From CAXMQZ01 sp963719055 (GTDB lineage: Bacteria; Acidobacteriota; Thermoanaerobaculia; Multivoradales; JAHEKO01): 64,000 bases of DNA. A program made the translations under genes and the position numbers. A model generated the notes under the pieces. That model was not told the origin of the DNA, did not search any database, and worked only from the letters and a program-made list of their open reading frames with translations. Below are positions 1 through 9,236 of this stretch, piece by piece (within the stretch, counting starts at the first letter, position 1; every line of letters starts with the position of its first letter). The DNA is taken from contig CAVRAU010000024.1 in NCBI GenBank assembly GCA_963719055.1, positions 1 through 64,000 of the forward strand, written 5' to 3'.

Positions 1-470
1 CTGAAGGTGGACCCTGGATGAGTAATTCTGATCAGTCCCCCCAGGACTTGGTGATTCCGTGAAGCTCAGTGATCGTGAGAACATTGCTCACATTTCGTGG
101 GGGATTCGTCACGGAGCATTCGCCACCGGGCCGCGGTCGGGCGCAGAGGCCCGACCCTACAGAGGGAGCCACCGAATTCGCTCACTGAGCGACGAGCCGG
201 CGCAGAGGCCCGACCCTACAGAGGGAGCCACCGAATTCGCTCACTGAGCGACGAGCCGGCGCAGAGGCCCGACCCTACAGAGGGAGCTGTCGGATTCGAC
301 CACGGAGGGACGGGCTGGTACCTGCTCGGTTGACCCCCACCGCGGGGAGGAGTATCGTGGGCCGAATTTCGAACCCTGTGGTTGAAGTCTTAGAGGCTCA
401 CTTGAGCCCTCGGTGGAGGTTCACGCTGTGAACGTACTGGGAAGACGTGAGCCACGCAAGGAGGAATGGA
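1..470. other. Non-coding stretch carrying a tandem repeat
   Basis: I see no convincing gene in the first 470 bases. The open frames here run through the repeat at 141-287 in more than one frame with near-identical repeated peptides, as expected from repetitive DNA. The 3' part (about 300-455) holds the leader of the DUF1326 gene. A short open segment ending at 19-21 could be the tail of a gene lying outside the window, but it is too short to support. Confidence 0.5.
141..287. repeat. 59-bp tandem repeat, about 2.5 copies
   Basis: Two almost identical 59-bp units start at 141 and 200, and a partial third starts at 259. Each begins GCGCAGAGGCCCGACCCTAC and carries a constant linker containing a GAATTC and a CACTGAG segment. 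The leading part is a relative of the dispersed GGCCGGcacagagGCCGGCC element found elsewhere in the window. Confidence 0.85.
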
Positions 471-1193
471 ATGCGTGTAAAGAAGCCTCATCTGTTTATC
501 GGTACCGCGATCGCAGTCGTCGCTGCTCTGCTCGTGGCATCGCCTTTGTTGTTCGCAACCGAGGATCTGGACTGGCACTTCAACGGCACCGTCATCGAAG
601 CCTGCAGCTGCCCGATGTTCTGTCCCTGCTACTTCAACACCGAACCGGCCTTGAAACACACGGAGCACGGTGCCGAGCACTTCTGTAAGTTCAACATGGC
701 CTACAAGGTCAACGAGGGTCATCACGGGGACACGGATCTCTCAGGTGTGAAGTTCTGGGTTGCCGGGGACCTGGGCGCCAATTGGAAAGAGGGAAATACC
801 GAATGGGCCATCGTCACCTTTCAGTCCGGCACTACCGATGCTCAAAAGGCTGGTGTAGCCAACGCCCTGGGGCACATTTTTCCGGTGACATGGGGGTCGT
901 TCGAGGTTGCTGAGGACGCCGACATCGAGTGGATGGCGACCGAGGATCGTGCCGAGGCGAAGCTCGCCGGTGGCGCCAAGGCGCACACGATTCTGAACAA
1001 GTGGCAGGGCATGGGTGGCAAAGCCGCTGTTCTCGAGAACATCGCCTATTTCGCGGCACCGCGAAACAGCGGTTTCAAGATGATGCCCAACGAGGTCGAG
1101 ACCTGGAAGGTCGGCGACAAGGCCTTCGAGTTCAGCGGCACGACAGGTTTCATGATCACCGTGGACATGAAGTCCGCAGACGTGGCCAACTAG
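471..1193 (+). CDS. DUF1326 domain-containing protein
   Basis: The protein has 240 residues. The start at 471 is chosen because AAGGAGG (458-464) lies 6 bases upstream. A GTG in frame at 447 is open but lacks such a site. An N-terminal hydrophobic segment (about residues 8-29) looks like a signal peptide or membrane anchor. The mature part opens with a cysteine cluster, CSC-x3-CPC (Cys 45, 47, 51, 53), in the arrangement typical of DUF1326. Family function is unknown. The cysteines suggest metal binding or redox chemistry, but this is inference. The gene stands alone, facing a broken gene on the other strand. Confidence 0.85.
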   Translation: MRVKKPHLFIGTAIAVVAALLVASPLLFATEDLDWHFNGTVIEACSCPMFCPCYFNTEPALKHTEHGAEHFCKFNMAYKVNEGHHGDTDLSGVKFWVAGDLGANWKEGNTEWAIVTFQSGTTDAQKAGVANALGHIFPVTWGSFEVAEDADIEWMATEDRAEAKLAGGAKAHTILNKWQGMGGKAAVLENIAYFAAPRNSGFKMMPNEVETWKVGDKAFEFSGTTGFMITVDMKSADVAN

Positions 1194-1202
1194 ACGTCGG
1201 TA

Positions 1203-1233
1203 GGCCGGGGCGGCGCAGCTGCCCGCCCCGGCC
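1203..1233. terminator. GC-rich hairpin between convergent genes
   Basis: An 11-bp perfect inverted repeat (GGCCGGGGCGG at 1203-1213, complement at 1223-1233) lies directly after the DUF1326 stop and before the end of the opposing pseudogene. Its position suits a bidirectional terminator, but there is no T tract, so it may act only as an RNA 3' end stabiliser. Confidence 0.35.
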
Positions 1234-1239
1234 GCGCCG

Positions 1240-1560
1240 TTAGGAGTGGTGGGCTACCTCGAGAATCGGATCGAGCTCTGAAAAGACGGGTTCGAGCGCC
1301 ACACCCAGGGCATCGCCGAACTTGCTGATCGCGATGTACTGGGTGATGACGTAGACCGCCTCGACAATCTGCGGCTCCGTGAAGTGTTCGTGGAGTCAGT
1401 CCCAGAGCTCTTTCGAAACGTTGTTGGCGTCGACACCGATCTGCACCGTGAGGTCCAAGAGTGCTCTTTCGGCGTCGGTGGAAAACAAGAAGCCGGTGTG
1501 GAGCGAGCGCAGGAGGCCGATCTCCCGCAGCGCCCCCACTGCCTGGTGCGGTCGGCAATT
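1240..1560 (-). pseudogene. Carboxymuconolactone decarboxylase-like fragment
   Basis: Translated on the minus strand, this stretch gives a continuous peptide resembling the C-terminal half of the carboxymuconolactone decarboxylase/AhpD-like family: LREIGLLRSLHTGF, then TEPQIVEAVYVITQYIAI, then SKFGDALGVALEPV. It has no start codon, since a TAG closes the frame next to the upstream DUF1697 stop. An in-frame TGA (plus-strand TCA at 1396-1398) interrupts it where relatives usually carry Arg or a similar residue, consistent with CGA to TGA. The 5' half, where the CxxC or acid residues of the family would lie, is missing. I read it as a decayed gene remnant. Family assignment is moderately sure. 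Confidence 0.5.
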
Positions 1561-1576
1561 CGCTGCCTACCGAAGA

Positions 1577-2116
1577 TCAGAGCAGCGCGTGGATCTTCTG
1601 GACCGTGTTCCAGTTACGGGTCGTCACGGCCTGCCCCAGGGCGCGCTCGACCGCAGCGGGAAGACGGCTCTGGAGGACTCCATCCGGGCACCAGAGATAG
1701 GCAGCTCGGCTGCCGAGGGCGAAAGCCTCAGATCCCCAGTCCTCATGGATGAGCGGCTGGAGACGCTGGCGGCCCGCTGGGTCCATCAAGAAAGAAACCA
1801 GCAGCCGGGAGGGATTCTCGGCGACGTCGCTCAACGAGCACTCGCTGACGACCGTGGAAAACTCAGCAGCGCTCAAGACAATCACCGGGGCAGCGACTCC
1901 GAGCTGCATCTCCATGGCTTGCTCGACACGAGCTGCAATTTCGTCCGGGCTCTCACGCTCAGCAGTGAAGACGATGTTGCCGGTATTGAGCAGAGTCCGG
2001 CAGTCGCTGTAGTCGAGGCGTTCCATCATGGCCCGCAAATCGGCCATGGCGACCCGCTTGGCTTTCCCCACGTTGATGCCGCGAATCAGCGCGACGTGTC
2101 TGCTTTCCAAGTCCAA
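1577..2116 (-). CDS. DUF1697 domain-containing protein
   Basis: The protein has 179 residues, the usual size for the family. It opens with RHVALIRGINVGKAKRVAMA followed by DLRAMMERLDY and TLLNTGNIVF, the signature N-terminal block of DUF1697. The start used is a TTG at 2116. No ATG is available upstream of the conserved block, and a second TTG two codons in is possible. It has no signal peptide, so it should be cytoplasmic. No biochemical role is established for the family. A decayed carboxymuconolactone-decarboxylase-like gene lies directly downstream on the same strand. Confidence 0.85.
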   Translation of the reverse strand: MDLESRHVALIRGINVGKAKRVAMADLRAMMERLDYSDCRTLLNTGNIVFTAERESPDEIAARVEQAMEMQLGVAAPVIVLSAAEFSTVVSECSLSDVAENPSRLLVSFLMDPAGRQRLQPLIHEDWGSEAFALGSRAAYLWCPDGVLQSRLPAAVERALGQAVTTRNWNTVQKIHALL

Positions 2117-2171
2117 GCCTCGATTGATCCTATGGTGCCAGATACCTCATCAAATAGGCCATCGAATCACG

Positions 2172-2195
2172 GGCGGGCGCCGAGACCCGACCCTA
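2172..2195. repeat. Dispersed GC palindrome overlapping a stop codon
   Basis: This single copy reads GGGCGCCGAGACCCGACCCT then AC, closely matching the repeat core at 141 (GCGCAGAGGCCCGACCCTAC). Its CTA (2193-2195) is, on the minus strand, the TAG stop of the neighbouring secreted-protein gene. Confidence 0.6.
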
Positions 2196-3011
2196 CTCGA
2201 GCAGCCCTTGACGTCTCAGCAGCAGAAGGGTGCCTGCCAGGAGCAGGAGCGACCCCAGCACCACAAGGCCGAGGTGTGGCATCGTCGGGACCGGTAGCGA
2301 TCCGCCGGAGCCGCGAATCATCCAGTTTCCCCCGGGGGGTGCGACCACGTCGATGATGTCGAGTAAGTCATCCGGCGGCAGATTTGGAGTGGATGGTGGG
2401 TCTGTGGTCCAGATCGCGATCCACGATCGACCCTGGCTGCCGGTAGTATCGAGGGCTGCAGGCTGAGTGGGTGGATCCACGCCGCTCTCGACCCAGCGGT
2501 TGATGACGCCGATGAGAACATCCCCGGGGTTCTCGATCAGCAGCGGCGAGGCGAGGGGATAGGTCGAGAAGGTACTGCCGTCGAGGATCTGAATGGTTTC
2601 CGGGATGATCGCCAGCAGCTCGGCCCCGTTGGTGGGATCGCCGTCGGCGTCGCGATAGACCACCAGGTCGATGACGTTCCCGACCGCCATGTTGGTGCCG
2701 GTCGGAAAGAGTACCTGGATCTCCTCGAGCTGAAAGGGAGGGGGCACACCGGGCGTGAACCGGTTGAACCAGAGAAACTGTTGGGCGGCGGCACCGTTGA
2801 CGCCGACGGTGCCCTCGGCCGTGCCGTCATCCAGAACGAGCTGCAGAGGGGAACCGCCCGCGATCGGTGGGGCCGTCATCTGCGGCGGGTCGGCCGCGGG
2901 TCTGAAGGTGATCTCGAGGCCGTCCGACTGGGCCATCGCCGGACCGGCGGCCAAGGTCAGTGCGATCCACGCCACCCAGGTGGTGGCGGAACTACCCGAT
3001 TGTTTCGTCAT
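2193..3011 (-). CDS. Secreted protein with IPTL-CTERM-like anchor
   Basis: This 272-residue protein has a signal peptide (about residues 10-27, ending AMAQ) and an unrecognised beta-rich middle (about 30-235). The C-terminus reads PVPTMPHLGLVVLGSLLLLA and then a leucine run followed by RRQGLLE. A short Pro-Thr motif, a hydrophobic helix and a basic tail is the architecture of the IPTL/PEP-CTERM class of sorting signals, which are normally processed by an exosortase-type transpeptidase. Here the motif is VPTMPHLG rather than IPTLSxWG. The gene lies in the same orientation just downstream of the giant modular surface protein. The TAG stop lies inside a dispersed repeat. The function of the body is unknown. 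Confidence 0.6.
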   Translation of the reverse strand: MTKQSGSSATTWVAWIALTLAAGPAMAQSDGLEITFRPAADPPQMTAPPIAGGSPLQLVLDDGTAEGTVGVNGAAAQQFLWFNRFTPGVPPPFQLEEIQVLFPTGTNMAVGNVIDLVVYRDADGDPTNGAELLAIIPETIQILDGSTFSTYPLASPLLIENPGDVLIGVINRWVESGVDPPTQPAALDTTGSQGRSWIAIWTTDPPSTPNLPPDDLLDIIDVVAPPGGNWMIRGSGGSLPVPTMPHLGLVVLGSLLLLAGTLLLLRRQGLLE

Positions 3012-3038
3012 GGCTGGCTTGCCTTTCTCATTCCGTTC

Positions 3039-6000
3039 CTAGGGCACCGAGGCGGACCATGCGGAAGTATCGCCCGATTCGAAGCCATCCGCAAAAATCA
3101 ACGACCCGCCGAGCACCGTGTCGTCCAGAAAGGCGTCGAAGGCCTGGCCGGTCGAGGAAGTGTACTGAAAGATGCACAGAGCCGATGCAGCCGAGACCGG
3201 CGCTGTGAACTGACCCCCGACCGAGAGCCAATTCCCGCCAGTGTCCTGTAGCAAGAGTGTGTTGAGCGCCACACCGAGACTGCTGCCGCTGCAGGCCGCC
3301 AGGTTGAAGAACTCGCACGACTCGGTAAAGCTCACAAACACTCCCGGCGCGGCCGCGAGGCGTGTGCTGGCATCAACACCGACAGCGGCTTCCGCTTGGA
3401 CCGCCACGCACTGCGCCAGGCTGAAGCTCTCGGGTGTGCCGGTGACGCTGGGGTTGAAGATCTCGGCCGAGCCGGAGAGCGACGAGTCGTCCACGTCTTC
3501 GGTCGAATAGCTCACGGCTCCCGGGACTGTCTCACTCACGATCCAGTCGACCAGGCTGCAGTCGAAGTGCCCATTGGCCAAGAGATTCGCCGGGTCGGCG
3601 CGAAAAACCTGCAGGTAGTCGTCGCCGCCCATGCCGTCGCCGTTGCCGTCCAGTGGGTTGCCGGCGAGATCGCGAATCGAGGTCGAGCCGCAGGCCAGGA
3701 GCCTGTAGAGCGATGCCGGCAGGCTCGCACCCAGGTCGAGGGTCGCCGTCAGGGAACCGGCCTCGTAGGTGACTCCCGAGATCAGAATCGCCACGTCATC
3801 GCCCATCGCCGGACCGCAGACAAGCGTCTGAATGTCGTTGTCCGGACCTGCACCCACCAGCAGGTAGTTCGCCGGGTTGGTCACGTCATCCGGCTCGCTG
3901 TCGCCCGGCGGATCCTGAACCGGCTCGCTGAAGCTCACCAGAAGTTGGCCGATTGAAACCTGTGCCGTCTCGCAGTCCTCGAGCTGGCCATCTCCCGTAT
4001 CCGGTACCGAATCGACGTTGGTCACCGTCGGCGGCGTGGTGTCGACGCCGAGGTAGTGACTGGGATCGGTGAGCTCAATCTGGCGGGTGCCCAAGACCCC
4101 CGTGGCGGTGCCGACGTTGCTGTATTGGCCCAGCGTGGCGACGCCGTTGCCGGTGCATGTCAGCGTCTCGCCGGGTCCCAGGGTGGTCTGTGGACAGCTG
4201 ACCACCACGCCCCGGCTGTCGACCACCACGATGTCCGTCAGCACATCGAGACTGGTGTTGGTCAACACATACTCCCAGGTCACGGGATCCCCGACCCCGA
4301 CAGATGGGCCGGGAGGCAGGTCGGCGTCCTGGCCGTTGGTCAGCTTCTCGAACTCCACGCCGGCGATCACCTCGAGGTCGTCGGTCGCTGGCGGACCGCT
4401 GATGGATAAGCCGTCGACGATGGCGGTGACGTCGCTGGTGACGTTGGAGTAGGTCCCAGGGAGGGCGTCGGCCGGTAGTTGCAGGGTCACCACGAAGGTG
4501 CAGGACGTGCCCGCCGCGAGGATGCCGCCGGTGAAGCTCAGAACCGAGGTGCCGGCGATCTGCGAGCCCGCGCCACAGACATCGTCGAGCGGCAGACCGA
4601 CCGCTACCAGTCCAGCCAGAGCTCGCCTCCAGGTCATCGGTGAAGGCGATGTCGGTGGCGTTCGTGGCGCCGGCGAGATAGTCGACGGTGAACTCGAGGG
4701 TGACCTGACTCCCCGGAGACGCAGGATCATCGGAAAACAACTTGCTCAGAGACAGCTCTGCGCCCACTATCAGGGTGTCGGATGCCGGCGGGGCCGTCAC
4801 GGGGTCGCCTCCGAGCAGGGCATCCACGACGCTGGTCGTATTCTGGTACTCCCCGGGGGCCGCCAGCGCGGGCACGTTCAGCGTCACGATGAAAGTGCAG
4901 GAATCGCCGGCCGCGAGGCTGCCACCGACAAAGCTGAGAAGGCCGGTGCCGGTTAGCGTGCGAGCCCGCGCCACAAATGTCGTTGAGCGGCAAACCGGTC
5001 GCCGCCAGGCCGGTCAAGGTCGCATCCAGGTCGTCGGTGAACTGGATGCCGGTCACCGAATCGGTTGGGCTGTCGTTGACCAGGGTGAACTCGAGAGTCA
5101 CCGGAGCTCCGGCCAGGACCGGGTCGTCGGTGAACTCTTTGGTGAGCTGCAGGAAGCCGCCGACGACCAGATCATCGGTCGCCGGGTCACCGGCAAACGC
5201 GACACCTCCGACTGTCCCGGTCAGCTCGCTGGTGATGTTGGGGTAGGTCCCAGGGACGGCATCGCCCGGCGCCTGCAAGGTGGCCGAAAAGGTACAGGAG
5301 GTGGCCGGGGCGAGACTGCCGCCGGTCAAGCTCAAGACCGTGGTGCCATCTAGCGTGGAGCCGATGCCACAGACATCGGCAAGCGGCAGTCCGACCGCTA
5401 CCAAGCCCGGCAGCACCGCGCCGAGGTCGTCGGTAAAAGCAAGGTCGACGGCGGGGTCGGTGCCGTCGGCGTTGGTGACAGTGAACTCGAGCGTCACGGT
5501 GCCACCCGGAAGAACTGGATCGTCGATGAACGCCTTATCGAACACCGGTGCAGAGACACCGGCAACGATCAGGGTGTCGGTTGCGGCGCGGCCGGCTACC
5601 GACTCTTCGTCGGCCGTGGCGAGGATGATACCGGTGGTATTGAGGTATGGGCCCGGCGGTGCGTCAGCAGGCACCTGCAGGGTCAACTCGAACGTGCACG
5701 ACGATCCGGGGTCCAGCTGGCCACCTGTCAGGGAGAGGAATGATCTCGTCCAAGACGACAAAGCTAGTCAACTGAGAATCCACACCGCACACCCCGTTGA
5801 TCGGCAGCCCCACGGGCACCAGGCCGGCAATCACCGCGCTGAGATTGTCGTCGAACCTGATGTCACTCAGGCTCGAGCTCAGGCTGTTGTTCTCGATGGT
5901 GAACTCGAGGGTGACGCTGTCGCCCGCCGCTACCGGATCGTCGGTGAACTCCTTGGTGAGACTCACCGGCGCGACGATGAGGTCATCGGTGGCAGGGTTC

Positions 6001-7235
6001 TCCACCACGGGATCGCCGTCAAGGTCGAAGGTCACCGGGCTGGTGGTGTTGGTGTAGGTGTCGAAACCGGCATTGGCGGGTACTTGCAGCGTGACGCTGA
6101 CTGTGCAGGAGCTCTGAGGCCCGAGATTGCCGCCGACGAAGCTCAGAAGGGTGGTGCCGGAGAGCACGGAGCCGGGGCCGCAAAAGTCAAGCAAAGGCAG
6201 GCCCACCGCCGTCAGACCTGGTAGGACGGCGTCCAGGTCGTCAGTGAAATCGATACTGGTGGCCGCATTGTCCCGGTCCCGGTTGGTGAGGATGAACTCG
6301 AGCGTCACGGTCTGACCCGGGGCTACCGGATCGTCGGTAAAGACCTTGTTCAGGAAGACGAACGGGACGTCGAGCTGGGCAGTGGCGATGCCGCTGGAAA
6401 CTGCCTGTTGCCCACCGGTGAGCTCGCCGGAAGTGTTGACGTAGACACCTGGACTGTCGGCCGTCACATCGACCGTGACAGTGCAGCTCGACATCGCCGC
6501 CACTAAGCCGGAGAAGAAAGAGATCGAGCCCGTTCCAGGGATAGCGGTCAGCGTGGGAGGAAATTGTCCGCGACTGCAGTCCGTGACAGCTCTGGGCGGG
6601 TTGGCGACGAGCACTCCTGGCGGCAGGTTGTCGACAAAGCTCAGAAAGTCAAAGTCCGCCTCGTTGAGGCTGTTGTCAATGAGGAAAGTCAGGGTGCTCG
6701 TATGGAGCGGAGGAATCGAGCTGGGCGAAAAGTTCTTGCTAAAACCCGGCCTTCCGTCATCGACGACCAGATCGTCGATGGCCGGACCGCTGTTGCCGGC
6801 ACTCGACGTCAGGTCCCCCGAGATGTTCATATGCGTAGCGATCGTGCTGCTGGTGACGTTGACTACGACGGTACAACCGCTGATGGCTCCGACCTGGCCG
6901 CCGCTCAAGCTGATGCTGGTGCCGCCATCCGGAGCGCTCAGAATGCCTTCGGCGCAGTCGGTGGAGGCGCTCGCCGGGGTTGCGATCACCACGCCGGCCG
7001 GAAGGTTGTCCGTGAACGCCAAGTCGCTCACCGGATCCGAGAAGTCGTTGAAGATATCGAATTGGAGGGTGCTGGTACTGCCAGGGCCGATGCTGTCCGG
7101 TAGAAAGACCTTGGAAAACGATGGGGCGATCTCGCCAGCGATCGCCGGTAGGGCGACCAGGAGTGAAACCAGAAACGCACTTGACAGCACACCGAGGAGG
7201 TGGCCGAACCTCAAACCTCGACATTTGGTATTCAT
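3039..7235 (-). CDS. Giant secreted repeat-module surface protein
   Basis: A composite gene of about 1,400 residues, broken by three apparent single-base shifts near 5740, 4965 and 4615. The start at 7235 is preferred because AGGAG precedes it and a signal peptide (FLVSLLVALPAIAGE) follows. It then carries about seven beta-sandwich modules of roughly 110-150 residues, each with the pattern FTDDPVxPGxxVTLEFT, FTDDLxAxLxGL, GLPLxDxCGxGS, GGxLxxxxSCTF and PATDDL. These resemble DUF11-type conserved repeat modules. A more divergent module, an Ig-like segment (PPTVTNVDSV) and a carbohydrate-binding-like region follow. The protein ends IFADGFESGDTSAWSASVP, a C-terminal tag shared with the cupredoxin at 18.9 kb. 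It is likely an exported adhesin or envelope protein. The module homology is visible by internal repetition; the function is inferred. Confidence 0.75.
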
Positions 7236-7393
7236 GGAATCTCCTCTCTTGCTCTCCGGGGCTGGTTGCCCAGCCTTCCTCAATCGCCTCGGTCAGGCGC
7301 GCTTGGCCCACCTTGAACACGGTTCGAGATTGGAGGCAATCATAGACCAATCGGTGCTCGGAGTCAGCTTAGTCGACACTGTGCCACAGGATC

Positions 7394-9236
7394 ATGAAAT
7401 TGGGTCGAGGCCGCGGGCGACGCCGGCGGGATCGCCTTCGGATAGAGTTCCTGGCAATGCTGGAGGCCCCGATCAGGCTTGACGAACCCATTTCCCGAAG
7501 GTCTTGCGGGCGACCCTTTTGGGCGCTCATCGTTCTAATGGTCATGGCGGCGACGTCGAGCCGGGCAGCGGCCGGACCCTTTTTCATCGATCGCGCCGTG
7601 GAGTGGGGACTCGATTTCGTGCACTTCAACGGCATGTCCGGCGAGTATTACTTTCCGGAGATGACCGGTCAGGGCGTCGGGTTGCTGGACTACGACGGCG
7701 ATGGAGATCTGGACGCCTATCTGGTCCAGGGTGCGATGCTGGGTCCCGGGAAAACGCTCGCCGAGGCCCTGTTTCCACCCCGCGACCCACCGCCTCGCGA
7801 TCGTCTGTTTCGCAACGACCTGTCGGTCTCTGCGGAGGGTCGGCCGGTGCCCCGACTTCGTGGATGTGACCGAGCGCGCGGGCTTGCGGGCGCTGGGTTA
7901 CGGTATGGGGGTGGCCAGCGGGGATTTCGACAAGGATGGTCATATCGATGTCTACGTCACCAACTACGGCCCGAACCAGTTATGGCGTAGTCAAGGGGAT
8001 GGCACCTTTCGTGACGTCACGAGCATCGCGGGTGTCGAGTCACCGGAGTGGAGCACCAGCGCTTCCTTTGTCGACTACGACCGCGACGGGTGGCTCGATC
8101 TCTATGTGGTCAACTACGTGTTCTTCGATCTGGTGCGCAACCCACGTTGCTACACCGCCAGCAGCCGCAGAGACTACTGCGGGCCATCAGACTTCGAGCC
8201 GCAACCGGATCACCTGTTTCGCAATCGGGGAGATGGCACGTTCGAGGAGGTGTCACGGCGAGCTCTGCTGTCGTACCAGCCGGGCCCCGGCCTGGGGGTT
8301 GTCGCCACCGACCTGGATCTGGACGGTTGGATCGACCTTTACGTCGCCAACGACGGCGCCTTGAACCAGCTCTGGATCAATCAGGGTGATGGCACCCTCC
8401 GGGACAACGCGCTGCTGGCCGGCGTGGCGATCAACCGCGAGGGTCGGGCCGAGGCGAGCATGGGGGTGGACGTCGGCGATTTCGACCGCGACGGCGACGG
8501 CGACATCTTCGTCACCCACCTCATGGGCGAAACCAACACGCTGTACGTGAATGACGGTTCGGGGCTGTTCGAGGACCGGACGATAGAGAACCGGCTGGGC
8601 GCCGGGAGCATTCCCTACACTTCGTTCGGCACTGCCTGGCTGGATTTCGACAACGACGGGTGGCTGGATCTGATCGCCCTGAACGGCGCCGTCCGCGTTC
8701 TCGAGCCGCTGGCTGCCCAGGGCGATCCCTACCCCTTGAGCCAACCGAACCAGCTCTTTCGCAACCTCGAGGGCCGGCGATTCGAGGAGGTCACCGAGGC
8801 GGCGGGCGAAGTCTTCGCCGTTGCCGAGGTCAGCCGCGGAGCGGCCCTGGGTGACGTGGACCAGGACGGCGACATCGACATTCTGGTCGCCAACAACAAC
8901 GGTCGGGCGCGCCTGCTGGTCAATGGCGCCAGCGGCGGCAAGGATTGGCTCGGTTTCTGGTTGAAGGATGGCATCGCCGGAGGTGACCTCGTGGGAGCGC
9001 AGGTCACCGTGTCTCGGGCGGGCGTCTCACCTCTCGTGCGCCGGGTCCGGAGCGACGGCAGTTATGGCTCGACGAGCGATCCCCGGGTGCTCGTGGGCCT
9101 CGACCGCAGCCGAACAATCGAAGAGGTTCGGGTGCTGACCCCGACAGGAGACCGCTGGACGCTCCGTCAGCCGCCGGCCAACGTCTACCTCCACCTGTCG
9201 CCCAGGCGCAAGGAACCTGGAGGAAGAGAAAGGTGA
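7394..9236 (+). CDS. CRTAC1/ASPIC family FG-GAP repeat protein
   Basis: A composite gene of about 610 residues with one frame break near 7850. It has an N-terminal export signal (WALIVLMVMAATSSRAAAG) and repeated FG-GAP/VCBS calcium-loop motifs such as DYDGDGDLDAYLV, DFDKDGHIDVYV, DYDRDGWLDLYVVN, DLDLDGWIDLYVAND, DFDNDGWLDLIALN and DVDQDGDIDILVANN. The C-terminal ASPIC/UnbV domain is about residues 510-605. Proteins of this type are exported beta-propellers of mostly unknown role. An internal ATG at 7457 is an alternative start closer to the signal peptide. Its stop overlaps the GTG start of the next gene (GTGA, 9233-9236), so the two are probably translationally coupled. Confidence 0.85.

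Noticed and set aside
1396..1398. TGA as selenocysteine in the carboxymuconolactone-decarboxylase-like fragment
   Set aside because: The family does not carry an active-site Cys there, no SECIS-like hairpin is evident after it, and the gene also lacks a start.
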